From Piper betle (taxonomy: Eukaryota > Streptophyta > Magnoliopsida > Piperales > Piperaceae), in assembly GCA_033002965.1 (NCBI GenBank), contig JAURVB010008859.1, positions 62,001 to 126,000 of the forward strand: a DNA stretch of 64,000 bases, written 5' to 3'. Position 1 is the first letter of the stretch. Each line of letters begins with the position of its first letter. The notes below the pieces were generated by a model that was given only the letters and a program-made list of their open reading frames with translations, searched no databases and was not told the origin of the DNA. Shown one piece after another: positions 12,570 through 25,460 of this stretch. The translations under genes were made by a program, and so were the position numbers.

Positions 12570-13395
12570 AATCCCCTATAACGACCTAAATTTAATTTTA
12601 TAGTCCATTAAAGAAAAAGAACATATTCTTATATATTTTATTTTACTAATTTTATTATCATATACTTAGGACCTTCATGATTCATAATACACAATCGGTC
12701 TTGACTGAGCACGTGCATTCTGAAACTAATTGGACTTAAAATAAAGGTCAAACTGATCGATTTTGAAATAAAACTCTGACTCAAGTCATAAGTTTTACGG
12801 CTATCCCTTAAGAATAATTCTGCTTGCCACACCTAGCTGCCTCTAGCTCGATTGACCACTTACAATCGGTCAAAGCCTGCGCACACGCGCTCTGTACTCG
12901 GTACTCAGCCACAACGCAGTACCGCAATTTTACTCAGCACTAGTGACTGCTCGGCACGCTGTGCTGCACACTTGGTTTGATAGCCTGATCGGTCCTTCTT
13001 GGTCCACCGTTCCACCTCAACCTCAATCTGCCAACCCAAACACCAATCACAGCAATCTGAGGTTTCTTGACTCGGACCTGGCCACATGCTCGATACACCA
13101 AATACCGACCCATGTACTGCCACCACTGCTGTAACTCAACACCATGCTCTATAGCAATGCTCAGTCATTCGGTAACCTCGTGCACCTCGGGTTGTAACTT
13201 GTAACTATACACGGGTTAACCTCGGTATGTTGTTTTTACAACTCGGATAGCCACCGCTACCCCCTCATGGACGTGGAAACCTATGGACAACACCCAAACC
13301 CTAGTTCCCGGTGATGCCCGTGAATCACGACTGTAACATCCTCATCGGTCAAAAGAGTCGGCCATCAACCGAATTCGATTGTGGCGAAGCATAGG
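12570..13395. other. Possible LTR-like or other repeat-derived segment
   Basis: Base composition rises to near 50 percent GC against the AT-rich surroundings, and the block starts with 'tataacgacctaaattt', a common look for plant LTR starts. No matching second copy, PBS or polypurine tract could be found in the window, so the assignment is weak. Short overlapping frames on both strands (12905-13134) show no protein family. Confidence 0.25.
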
Positions 13396-13407
13396 GGTGC
13401 AAGCACT

Positions 13408-13515
13408 ACAGTTACAATATGGTCAAAGGTATTTACCAATATCATCTATTAATTTCTCGTACGGTTACAATATGGTCAAAGGTATTTACCAATATCATTT
13501 ATTAATTTCTCGACT
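13408..13515. repeat. Two-copy tandem repeat, period about 54
   Basis: 'ggttacaatatggtcaaagg...attaatttctcg' occurs twice in succession with only one or two differences. Confidence 0.8.
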
Positions 13516-14005
13516 ATTAACCATTATTACATCATTATCGCTTTTCTAATGGTTTGTCGCTACCGAGTTTTGATCATTTTCACTAACAATAAACGATTAA
13601 CTGTAGGTAAACTTTGATTTAAACTAAGTAAATCTTTATCATCACAAAATCTTTATTAAAATCATAAATTGGGTATAATTTGGACTGTATATTTATCTTA
13701 AACCAAATATTAAAAGGATATAATCATATAATTGTTTTCATTGAATATAGTAATAATATTTCTTTTATTCTTATTGATCAATTTAATTGTATTTTTACTA
13801 CTAAAAATAAATAAAACAATAAATTGGTAAAACAGTAGAAACAAAGGCTTCTGCTATTACTGTTTTAAGATAAAAATGACGATGTTAAATTAATTACTTT
13901 TTATTATTTTTTTAATTGATTCAAAAAATAATTAGCCATTTTATTTCAATTTAATTCAAAACGGTCAATAAAACGATAAATCGGACGACCACTTGTAGCC
14001 CTTGA
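13510..14005 (+). repeat. Dispersed AT-rich repeat, copy A
   Basis: This about 500-bp block aligns in the same orientation with 43220-43715. Shared strings include 'taaaaggatataat', 'aaaat(a)aataaat(c)ggtaaaa' and 'aggcttctg', in the same order and spacing. It is non-coding. The element class is not identifiable from sequence alone. Confidence 0.55.
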
Positions 14006-15194
14006 CAACCAAATCCGGCCATGGCTAGCTGGAATCAGCCACTAGCATTAGAGATTATTTTTAAAAAAATTAATAAATTTAGGTCGTCCTCATTTTCAAA
14101 TGACCCGTATTAAATTGTGGTGCATCGAAAGTTCAAATAACATTTTCTCTCATTTTGTTACTTTTTGTGAAAAAAATGTGTGAAGTAATTTTTTATAGAG
14201 AAAACTCTTTTACTCTTCTCACATTTTTCACAACTAAACAAAAAAAATAAAAAGTTTACCTTCTTTTTTATTTATTTGACATTTTTTAAACAAAACAAGA
14301 AAAATAGTGAAAGCATTTGGTAGCTATAAAAGAAATTTTACATCGTGTATAAATTTTAAAATAAAATTTATTTATACTAAATATATAAAACATGTTAAAT
14401 TATATATTATTTTTATTAAAATTGATTACTTAAAATTTTCCTACATTTTATGTTTCTAGTATAACAACCAAAAAGATTATAAAAATAGCAAATTTAAGTT
14501 ATTTGCCTACAATAATTTAATACAAAATAATACACATTTTTTAGTTTTTTTCCTCAAGTAAAATATTCAGTCAAATGGAACAAATAGCAATTTAATCCAA
14601 GTCGAATTTAATTAAATTAAAATTTTAAATGTTAGTTCGATATATATGATTTAAAATTTAAATTCTTCTGATTTGGTTATAAAAATAAAAGTAAAATTAT
14701 TTTATACTGTGTAATTCAATGATATACTCACATCAGCCAAGAAGATGTGGACCCAATCATTATCTAATCTTGTCATAGAAAGCGCACACAATATTGGTGG
14801 CCTCTTATTACAAGTACAAAATTTAATTAATTAAAAAATAAAAAATTAATAAATTAAATTATTATATTTTATATTTTAATTAAAATCTATCATTAAAATA
14901 GAGTCTATAAGAATATATATTTAAAATATTAAATTATTATATCTTATTATTTAATAATAATTTACATATAAAATTAAATTTTATATGTAATATTAAGGCG
15001 ATAATCTTGTCTAGTTTTCTAAACTAGCTCAAATTATATATCATTATCTAATCCTCTTATTGCAATTTAATGGTTAATATTTACTTAAAAATAAAAATAT
15101 CACTCTTGCTAATTTGATAATAATAATTATTATTATTAGCAAGAGAGAAGGGAAGGGAAGAAAGGAGTGTGGGGAAAGAGTTGAGAGGGCGGGT
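14006..15194. other. AT-rich intergenic DNA upstream of the METTL13-like gene
   Basis: Very AT-rich, with no coding exon. The last 80 bases before the start codon turn purine- and GC-rich and are probably the 5' UTR. A short inverted T/A stretch (aataataattattatta) lies at about 15118-15138. Confidence 0.5.
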
Positions 15195-18100
15195 ATGGCG
15201 GCGGCGGCGGCGGCGGGGAAAGAGGAGATGGAGGAGGCGGAGCTGGTAGCAACCTTAGGCGACTTCACGTTGAAGGAGAACTGGGACAGGTTCTTCACCA
15301 TCCGACCCTCGGATCGACCCTTCGAGTGGTACGCCGACTGGCCCTCCCTTCGCTCCGCCCTCCTCCCACACCTCCCCTCCCCTCCCTCCACCACCACCAA
15401 CGTCCTCGTCCCCGGCTGCGGCAACTCCCGACTCTCCCAATTCCTCTACGACGCCGGCTTCACCTCCATCACCAACATCGATTTCTCCAAGGTCGTCGTC
15501 GCCGACATGCTCCGCCTCCACCTCCGCCCCCGCCCCCTCATGAAGTGGCGCGTCATGGACATGACCCACCTCCAGGTTGTGCCGATTATTGGGGGTCTTA
15601 TTTTTGCATTAGATGCATGCTTCCAGAATTGCTTTGCCATTGTAGTTTCGTTTTCGTGTTGAGGGATGTTACGTTGTGTGGAAGAGTAAGGGACATGACC
15701 CCTCTTTCTTTCAGGTTCTACCATTGAATCAATTTGTTTGCTATTGAGATTCGGTTTTGCATTATTTGTACTAATGCAGTATGTAATTAGCTTTCTCCGA
15801 GTTAAATGGAAGTTTGCAAGTTTTGTTCTTTTTGGGATCAAATTTGCTTCTTCGAGTTTTCTTGAGGATTCTTAATTATTTGTCTGTGAGTATCCGTGAA
15901 CGGAGAAATATTGTCTGGAAGACTTATGTTGCATGTTCTCTTCTACGTCTGTTGAAATTACGGCGTCTAAGTTAGTGTCTCCATTTTTGTTTATTAAAAA
16001 AAACATTGACATGATAGTTTCTGAAATTGCTGATTACTGCATTTCTTTTACCAGTTCCCAGACGAGTCATTCGATGTTGTTCTAGACAAGGGTGGTTTGG
16101 ATGCCTTGATGGAACCTCAGCATGGATCAAAGTTTGGGAGCCTGTATCTTTCAGAGGTCCCGTGGTGATGAATCTTGAGCATACTTTCTCACATGTATTT
16201 GGCATATAGTAACCTAGGTAATTTGGACTAAGGACACCTGACATCATGTTTTGCTAGCTGATTAAGGTCATATGCGTGGCACAGGTGAAACGAGTTCTGA
16301 AATTCGGTGGTCAGTATATATGCTTCACGCTGACTGAATCTCATGTTTTAGGTAAGAAACAAATTGGCTTCTTTTGCTGTATTTACTTTTTAGTGGGCCT
16401 TGTGGAGCATGGTGCAATTGTTATGAACATTTGAAGTACTTTTCGGATTTTCATGGTTGTACTTATTTAGCGCATGCAACAGATTGTATCATTTATTTAA
16501 TTATTGTACTCAGGAAATGAACATTTTTCATCTTTTGCAGAGTTGCTTTTCTCTAAGTTCAGATTTGGATGGAAAACTGTTCTTTATGTCATGCAAAATA
16601 AACCCAGTAAAAATCCTAAATTTCAGACTTTCATGATTATTATCAAAAGGGAGAATTCTAGTTTCCTTTGTCCTATAGGGTTATCATTTGATCTGCCAAC
16701 TCTTGATTGCTCCAGCGATCAGGTACCATACACATTCCCTTTTCTAACTATGCTCTGTGATCACCACACACACACACTATAAATTCTTCTAATTGGTCAT
16801 TTTTTATAAACTTTGAAATGTAGGGCCGTGGATTATTACGAGCCTTGGAAACTGAGAACAAACAGCGCAATGACATTTTTTTAGGTGACGATGTTGTCTA
16901 TTCATATGAAGATTTGCAACTAGGCGTGAAGGGAGACCTGAAACAGTTGCTTCCTGGCCGTAGGGCTCAACTTACCTTGGGTGATCAGTGGGATTCCCAA
17001 TATAGTTACCAGGCAGTGCTTTTAGATGCTAAGGATTTGTCTGAGCCATTTTTATATCAGTTTGGAGTATTTCTTGTTCCTGCAGTGAGTAAGAAGTTAA
17101 TAGTTTGGTCTTTTTGTGTAATAGTTGCAAAAATTTGGATTATTTGATTGTTATGTTTGTGTATGGCATTAAGAAGAATTTAATATTATTAAAGCCAGAT
17201 GCTGCATTTTTGTATAAATTACACTGAAATTTCATTCATGAGGGGTGCATCATGAGACATGTTTAAATCTATGACTTATTGATAATTTTTCAATGTATAA
17301 CCTAATGTTTTAATTTATGTTTTTGCTGTCAGAGTCGAGCTCATGAATGGCTTTTTTCATCTGAGGAAGGGCAGTGGATTATAGTTGAAAGCTCGCATGC
17401 AGCACGTTTGGTCATGGTATAATATTCATGTTTGATAATTTCTCTGATATTGTGATGAATGATTGCACGAAGTCAGGAAGTTGCATTTGAAAGATCTCCG
17501 TCCTATTAGGATGAGAGGACGAAACCTCTAGAAATTTTCTTTTACCTTGTGCCTTTTCTAAGTTTTGTTGAAACCTTGTAACTTAAACCCTATTTGCCTT
17601 CCCTTTGACTTCTGCACGAGACTAATCTTCCCAAGATCTCATGAGCTTGCGACATATTTTTGTATTCTTTTAATATGATCTACTAATGATGTCTGAAATG
17701 TATGAGATCCAGCTCATACCATAATGTCTGTGAAAGCGTTCATTTATTTGTGTAATGTTTAATCGTATCAATTTGATTGTGGTGAAGGTTCTCTTGGATG
17801 TGCGTCATACAAGTATCAATATGGAAGATATCCAGGTGATTTGCACTTTCTTGTTTCGGTTTATGGAGTTCATATTGAAATTTTTCAATAGGTAAAACAT
17901 ATGTTGTTCTCTCATGTATTTCTCATTACCAGAAAGACCTATCCCCTCTGGTCAAGAAGTTGGCCCCAGAAAATGGTCACAACGGAGCTCAAATACCGTA
18001 TGTTTCTGTATTCATGTTGTCAATTTGGACGTGTTATAACCCTTCGTTGTTGCATGTGTAATTATATCATCACCCATAGTAAAATCCCAAAAATTAACCT

Positions 18101-21100
18101 TCACATGAGAGATCCTATTGTAACATTTGTAGTATGTCATCTCTAATGTTCAACATGCATATTCTATATCTTGATTGATTGTTTGTGTCAAAGTTGTTCT
18201 CCACCTTGTTCCCCGTGCTAGGTTAAAATTGATTGCTTCTGTGGGGAAGTTATGATTCTCCCTGTAGGAATCTTCTTATAATTAGGTTCTGTAGTGTTAA
18301 ATATGATGTTGACTTTTCTGGGATCTGATGATGATAATTTTATTTCTTTCTTTCTTCTTTTTCTTTCTTTTTTATATATGATTTTGCCACTGTTGGAATG
18401 TTAAGAGTTATTGTTACAGAAGTTTATGTTACTCCATAGGTTGTACTTGTTATGTTGCATGTTTCTTTAAGCTTTAAAGTTTAAATTTCTGTTTGTATTT
18501 AGAGTGAATCTGATCCCCTTGTAAGTGACTATTGTCTATAAAACAAGGAAACATTACATGATGGAATCATATTGTTTCACCACCGTTCTCCCTACTTGTC
18601 TTCTCTTTTGTACCTGTTCATGAAATTTCAATGGCCACCTCTATTTGAAGATTTTGAGAGTGATTTTTTTTATTGAGTAGTAAAATCATTTTGATTTCAT
18701 TGATTGCTTTTTATTATTGGTTCTTGGCTGAAGCTAGTAAGTGATGAAAGATATTTATTGCAATAATTTTCAATAATTAGATCTTTGATGCTGAAAATTT
18801 CACTTTGAACATGGGTACTTTTAAACATTAAGTTACTCTGTAGTTTAATATCTTGTTTGGATGGAATGCTTATTTTTTACTAATTCATGAACATAGGTTC
18901 TTGATGGCAAATGATGGAGTACGGGAGCGGAAAATTATTCAACAAGTAGGTTTTTGTTTTCTCTATATTCACATGAATGTTATTTTGCTGGGGTAGCTCA
19001 TGGCAATTGCATACCCTCCAGCATTTTCTGATTAAATTCTTTCATTCATCTAAAAAGCCCTGCAATGCCAAGCTCTCATGAATTTTTTTGTCTTGTGAAT
19101 AAAATGATGTGTAGAATGGTAGAACATGTTAATCATCTCACGTAATTCTTAAAATATAAGATTTTTTTATGGTAGGAAAAGTATAACTGCAGTTATAAGT
19201 TTTTTTTCCCCTAATTTTCTTCATACTTCATTAAACATATCTTTATAGTTTTCTTTCATATGCACAAGTTCTTCGTCTAAGCAGAAGATATTGAATGCAG
19301 TTAAAGATGAGACATTTGTGGTTCTTTTCGGCATTCCTTAGTGTTTCTAGGCGTCTGTTCTCTCCAGTGTAATCTCAAGCATAAATCTAGAAGGATTATA
19401 TAGCAGCCTCTCATTTAGCACAGAGGGTTCGATCAATGCATTTAACTTTTCATGGCCTTATTTCTCTTCAATGACCTCAATTCTTTGGGATCAAACGGAT
19501 GATGATGATGATGATGATGATGGCATTTGTAACACCCCAAATCCAGTTCACACTCGTGGACCAAACCGGTATGTTACAGGCCCCGGTTAGGTCGGCTAAC
19601 GCAAACCTAACTCGTGCGGATCCAATCTCGGCGTCTTAAGATGAAGATACGATCTGTCATGAATGAATGCATGCACAAAATCCTAACATGGTACTATATG
19701 AATGACATGCAAATTAAATTTCACACCATCACAATTACGAGCAAAATCGATGAAAATTCTGAAGTAAAACTAACAGGGTCTCCCCTAAAAGTGCAATTAT
19801 GGGCCCACCCTGTCAAAATAATATATATACAAATATATCGGCAAGCATTAACAATCACACAAAATCTTATTTATAATGTATTCATTCTGAAGCTCGGGTC
19901 TCAACCCACTACGCTTCCGCTGCTCAAATCTGATTATATTTTGCATTCTATTATCGTGTCTTAGCATTTCATTCACATCATATCATCATGCTCAAACATT
20001 TACTCATGTCATTCACAATATAATAACATAATAATACAATATTAAACATTCAGAAATCTAACATGTGTGTGTGTACAAGACCTCATTGCTCCTCCGTCCA
20101 AGCTGGCTCCTCCAACTCGTGATTATTACCTACATATAGTATAAAAACACGTCAGTAACAAGTGTTACTGGTCCGGAAAATAAAATAACTATAACAAGCT
20201 GGCTATGAGAGCAAACTCTCATATGAAAGAAAACATCATACTCCACGTGAACACTCTGAAGGGCACTACTGAGGAGCCACTGGGCTGCAGACCCGGTAGC
20301 ATCCCGAACTTACTGTTGTCTGGTACTATGCCGCTCTCGGCACTTCTTTTCAGTACTTCTCGTGAAACTTTATCCTAAGCCCTCTCCTTACCTCCATATT
20401 TCTCCTGGCCTTGAGCACGAAGGCCGAGTACTCTCAGGCAGTCGCCTTTAATACCCTTTGAACCACAAGTCCGGACATGCGCTGTACTAAACAGTACCCG
20501 TAAACCTCCACGTTCTCCGGGTGTGAGGAACTCAAACGCGGAGTTATCAGGATCCCTCGGGAATGGAACAGTCCGCTGGCACTAATCCAGAGCCCGCTTT
20601 GACTGTCACGGCATCCTCTGCATGGTACGTGCAGTCGATTTCTCCATCTCTCGTCTCACAGAAACACGAAAACTATATATATATAGGCTTGGGTAGGGAG
20701 TTACATAATAGGCCCGAAGGCAACTTTTGGTGGATCTTGTTTTCGAAATCAACCTCGAGGGATCTCATACTCGAGGGGTTATTAATCCGGAAAATGTTCG
20801 ATTAAATGGCCCGAGTTAAGTGGGATCCGATAAAACACCACTTAACCCGTCCTGCAGACAATAAATCAAACATACAATAGAAAAGATTAAATCAGACGAG
20901 TCCTAAACGGACCTGGTAGAAGCTCCAAGTGTGTCATCGCACCTAGGCGGCGAGCTCCTACTCCGTACCTACACATCAAAACTAAATACTAACGCCCGCT
21001 AACTAAATGATGCATCAAACACAATGAACATCACACAATTCAATCATCAACCATAACAAGCAACAATTATAATGTGAAAGTAATTCCAACTTATCCTATT

Positions 21101-24100
21101 AATATCAATCTAATTATATTTCCTAAGTTACGTTGTACTCGATTATCATGCTCAAATTTACTTTAGTTCATCAGGTCACTTAACTATCATTCCCTGTTAA
21201 TCACATCATGCGCATCTTTACTTTATTCATGGTCAAGACATTAATCATGATAATTAATCAACCCTAGCATGCTATGCTAACAATTATCATCAATTTTAAA
21301 TAAATCAATCGGAGGTAATTATACCTCACATCGTCGGCAATCGGCGACGGCTAGGGTTCCGTCGCGCATCTCGGAGTCAAATTTGGCGCTCATCGGCGTC
21401 CGAAGCTCGATCGGGCTCCACTGGGTGAGCCCCGCGGAAGATCCGGTGAATTCCGGCGAATCCCAGAAATTCCGATTTTTCCGGCGGTTTTCCGGCAGCT
21501 GCTTGCGGTTTTCCGGCGACTTCCGGTGGTTTTCCGGCGACAATCGCCGGCGGCGTCTACTGGTCGGAAAGGGGTCGTGTTGGGTACCCTCGGAACCGGC
21601 TCGGCGACCCTGACTCATCTACGAGGTCGACGCGGCCAACGGAGGTGGTGGCTCGCCGGAAAACAGCTAAAACAGGGCCGGCGGCGATGGGTCGCTAGAT
21701 CCGGCCGGCCACGGTGGCGACGGCCTCCGTTCCAGTCGAGGAGGGTCGCTGGGTGGTCGGTGGTGCTGAGGCGACCGACCGATCGCGGCGGCGCTGGTCG
21801 CCGGCGGAATCGGCGACGAAGTGCAACGCGGGCGCGGCGTCGCGGCGTGGCTTCCTCGCGTCGCGGCGGTCCGATGAGGGCCGGACCTAGTCGGGGCGGT
21901 AGGGCGACGTTGTCGCCGAGCTGGGCGGCGTCGGTCGACGGCCGGGCGGCGCCGACAGCGGCGGCGGTGGCGCGCGAACAGGGGCGGCGCGGCACGAGGG
22001 TTTGGGCGTGGGGAGAAAAGGTCGGGGCGGAGAAGAAAGGTTGGGTGGCAAACTTGTAATTAAGACTTGACTCGTCTCCGGCTCGAGTCAAGTATAATAA
22101 CTAAGTCATATTAAATCCTAAAAAAAATTCATAAAAATCGGGAAAAATCCCGTAAAATCAAACAACACACAAAAAAAATCATAATGATATGCTCTAGAAC
22201 TATCAACCCACCCAGACTGCCCGAACGCATCCTAACGCGGTAAACGGCCTAATACTAATTCTACGATCCACTATATATAAAAATAATAAAAAAAATGACT
22301 GGCATACTCTCATATATCTGATAACTCATTCTGTTCTGCTGTGTTCATGACGTTATCATCATATACTTGGGTACGCATGACCCTCATAGCTCATACACGC
22401 GACTGGCATCGGCTCGGTACACGTGTCCTGAAACTGACTCAACTCGAAAAAATAACGGTCGACCCGACCGGTTCTGAATATAAAACCCTAACTCGAATCG
22501 TGGGTTTTACAGCATTATTCTCTTCCTTGAATGAATACTCTTGGTTCTCACTCCCGTAGGACTATTTGTCAGCCATGTCTTCATTCTTAATTAAAGCCGC
22601 CCTTTGCTGGGTGAAATCTATCACTGCATGGATTTCCTTGTTAAGATTCCTGCATGCTTTACCTCACTGTGCTCTACATCAGCTTGCCAATTGCAAAAGC
22701 TCTGAATTGTTTCTTGTTAATTAGAGGATAACAGATTTTTTGTCTTGTGTGAGACTTATCTTACTAGATATCTCTTCTCTGCAGCATTCTTATAGATTTT
22801 AAATTCAGAATTGCAAACCTTTTAGACTTACAATTACCTAGTATTCATTTATTACATTGGGTTTGTATAATTCTCAACTTTTCTAATGTTTAATGCAGAT
22901 TAGTTCTGCTACAACTGGACAAATAACTGTTGAGGATGTAATCTATTCAGATGGTGATGATGTACCTCGGAATTCAAAGGCCCCTAAAAATTCAGTTTTC
23001 CGTCGTCTTACTTTTGGGAGAAGCATGGGTGTGGTGCAGTCAGAAGCATTGCTAAAAGATAATGGACCTTGTCAAAAGGACCTGAAGGAAAAAGTGAAAA
23101 AGAAATCCGGGTCTTCATCAAGAAGTATCAGAAAATACAGCAAAAATAACTTTAGTGAGTTAGCAACTGATGGTAAGTACCCTCTCTTGTGTTTTTTAAT
23201 TTTATTCTATTGGTTATTTTGCATTATACTTTTTTAATACTATTTGAGTTCTCAAGGAGTTGACAGATCTGTTTTATCTGTTTGACTTCAGTCTTAGGAA
23301 AGAACATGAGGATTGATCACAGTTATGTAGCTAGTTCTTATCATAGTGGGATTATTTCTGGACTTGCACTTATTGCTGCTAAATTTCAATCTGCAAGCTC
23401 AGCGGCTAGGCAGGTGAGAATTATGTTGGATAATCTTTAATTAATGTCCAAATTGGACATTTGCAAAAGTGGGTTTATCAGATGAAAACTTATTTGTTTC
23501 AAATTAAGTTGTATTATGTGGTTGTGGCATCTGAAGTCTGTTGATGATATGAGAATTTTGTCTGGGCGATAGTGGCTCTCATTGTTGTCCAAACTCCTGG
23601 CCCCGAACGGTTCAAATGGTTCAACATTCACATCTGATTGAAATTATCATTGTGGTTGGACCATCTAGTTATGTGATTCCTAGACATTAGCTTTATTGGG
23701 TGCTAAACATACTTCTCCAGGGTTATGAAAATAGACAGTTGATAATCGTGAGTATTTTTTGTAAAAACGTGCCACCTACTCATTTGTGCTTTTGCTTAAG
23801 TATGTAATATTTAATGCAGTTAAAAATGATAATTGTTGGTCTTGGTGCTGGACTTCTTCCAATGTTCTTACGCCGCAGCATACCTGTATTGGACATTGAG
23901 GTGATTGCCTTGTTCCCTATCCTCTGTGAGAAAGATTGCTGGAAATCTTTTGACTTTATAAGTTTGTGTAGGTAGTGGAGCTAGATCCTATGATGTTAAA
24001 TATAGGAAGGGATTATTTTGAGTTCAAGGAGGATGAGCAACTCAAGGTAGGTATTATACAAATGGTCATCACCGTGTGACTTTTAAACTCCTATTAAAAA

Positions 24101-25460
24101 AATTTACTTATCAATTAGGATTGGGTTGGTTGTGTGTGCTGTTTGGTCGTTCTTCATCATGTTTTTGTTTTTTGTTTTATCACATATTATGAAAATAATG
24201 CATGAACAAGGATAATAGTGATCTGCTGACCGTTACTTCCATAAAAGTAAACCATTGAGTATAGGCATCTGAAAAGGGAAATCTTTGTGCTCTTCATTTT
24301 GTAGATAATTTTTTGAAAATTTATTCGTGAAGCAAATTAGTCATTCTTTAATTAGTAGGATCTACTACTAGAAAATTGTCTAAATAGATAATTCTTGGTG
24401 AACTATTGGGATGAATACTTTTGCTAGAATACTTGTTTTGTTCTTTATTTTGTTTTCTATCCAAGGTGGTTGTCTTAGTTCCTACTCCATTACACTCCTT
24501 CATAAAAATGAGAACTTTGGGAAATTCACAGGTTCACATAGCTGATGGGATCAAGTTTCTTAAGGATGTGGAAACTGTTGTCACATCTTCTCAAGTCTTG
24601 TCTGAGTTTAAAGATGGTGAAAATCCTGAAAGTTTAGTGTCTCCTAAGGAAATTATGACTACCAAATCCAAAGAATTCAAAACCTATGGTGCTGATGTAA
24701 TAATCATTGATGCTGATGCATCGGACTTGAGGTGAAATTTAACTTTGTTCTTGTATTTTTCAAGTAGCTTCTATGTTGTTTTTAATGTATATGTAACTTG
24801 TTCTGATTACTGCTTGTGCAGCACTGGGTTGACGTGTCCACCAGCTGCTTTTACCAATGAATTGTTTTTATTTTCTGTGAAGAAATGTCTTTCAGATGGA
24901 GGTCTCTTTATTATTAATTTGGTTTCAAGATCTGAAACTATTAGGATGGATGTCATTACAAGGCTGAAATCTGTGAGTCTTCACTACGCCTTGCTTATTT
25001 TATATCCACTTGCTTTAGATAAGTAAAATGTGTGAAATAGGAAATCTTTGTTTGTAACATTTTCAGTGTAGGAATATGATGACAATGTCGTTGCTACATA
25101 TCTTCTGCCCAATGTGAAACATTTTTGTTTCTTCTTTTTTATCATCCCTCTGATACCCAAAGAGTGGGACATGGGTTCTAGTAAAACATGGATGGTGAAA
25201 CTTTTTCATTTGTTTTATGAAATTAGACTGGAATGGCTAAATGCTTGTTTTAACGTGCTCAATCCCAGGTTTTTGGTCGCCTTTTCTATCTTGAAATAGA
25301 AGGGGATCTCAACAGGGTTCTATTTGCTCTTTCTGAAGAAGAGTCTAAAATTGGGGATGATATTTCTAAAGCAGCAATTCAAATTCAGAAGCTGATGATA
25401 TTATCTGATGCAGATAAATTGAATGTAACGGAAACTGCAAGGAAGATCAAGTGCTTGTGA
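15195..25460 (+). CDS. METTL13-like (eEF1A lysine/N-terminal) methyltransferase, 16 exons
   Basis: Homologue of METTL13, which in animals methylates the N-terminus and Lys55 of eEF1A; the Arabidopsis counterpart is At2g31740. Exons: 15195-15575, 16055-16156, 16285-16351, 16541-16722, 16824-17084, 17333-17416, 17788-17835, 17933-17997, 18897-18945, 22899-23172, 23292-23413, 23820-23900, 23972-24046, 24532-24731, 24822-24972, 25269-25460. Phases agree throughout and give 777 residues, close to the family length. The N-terminal Rossmann methyltransferase has VLVPGCGNS (70-78), NIDFS and the family motif VLDKGGLDAL (from 136). The C-terminal one has IIVGLGAGLLP (549-559), VVELDP (573-578) and VIIIDADASD in exon 14. 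One donor is weak (GTCCCG after exon 2). The start was chosen as the first ATG matching the family N-terminus; 27 upstream in-frame codons are low-complexity. Intron 9 (3,953 bp) carries a solo LTR. No reading-frame lesion was found. Confidence 0.93.
19498..19523 (+). repeat. (GAT)n microsatellite
   Basis: About eight GAT units lie directly before the left target-site duplication of the solo LTR, in intron 9 of the METTL13-like gene. Confidence 0.9.
19528..22511 (+). mobile_element. Solo LTR, 2,984 bp, with 5-bp target-site duplication
   Basis: The element begins TGTAACACCCC and ends GGGTTTTACA, so it has TG...CA termini. It is flanked by GCATT at 19523-19527 and GCATT at 22512-22516. Length and terminal sequence fit the long LTRs of Ty3/gypsy chromoviruses of the Tekay/Del type (family assignment is inference). 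There are no gag-pol domains and no second LTR, so recombination between LTRs is the simple explanation. Orientation is uncertain because both ends read TGTAA when viewed outward. A CTATATATATATAGG TATA-like palindrome is at about 20673-20688, and a very GC/CpG-rich half lies at 21340-22070. It sits wholly inside intron 9 of the host gene. A truncated inverted relative is at 1949-3734. Confidence 0.88.
21340..22070. other. CpG-rich island inside the solo LTR
   Basis: About 730 bases of GC-rich sequence full of CCGGCGA-like motifs. Overlapping open frames exist on both strands (21526-22059 plus, 21615-22091 minus). They are explained by the composition and show no protein family. The truncated sister LTR lacks this part. 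Confidence 0.6.

Noticed and set aside
15255..15841. Antisense and alternative frames over METTL13 exon 1
   Set aside because: They are compositional shadows of the GC-rich exon; the sense frame carries the methyltransferase motifs and splices correctly.
21526..22091. Overlapping long frames (177 and 158 codons) on both strands
   Set aside because: They lie within the CpG-rich part of the solo LTR, are low-complexity (Arg/Ala/Pro/Gly), and show no protein family; the sister LTR lacks the segment.
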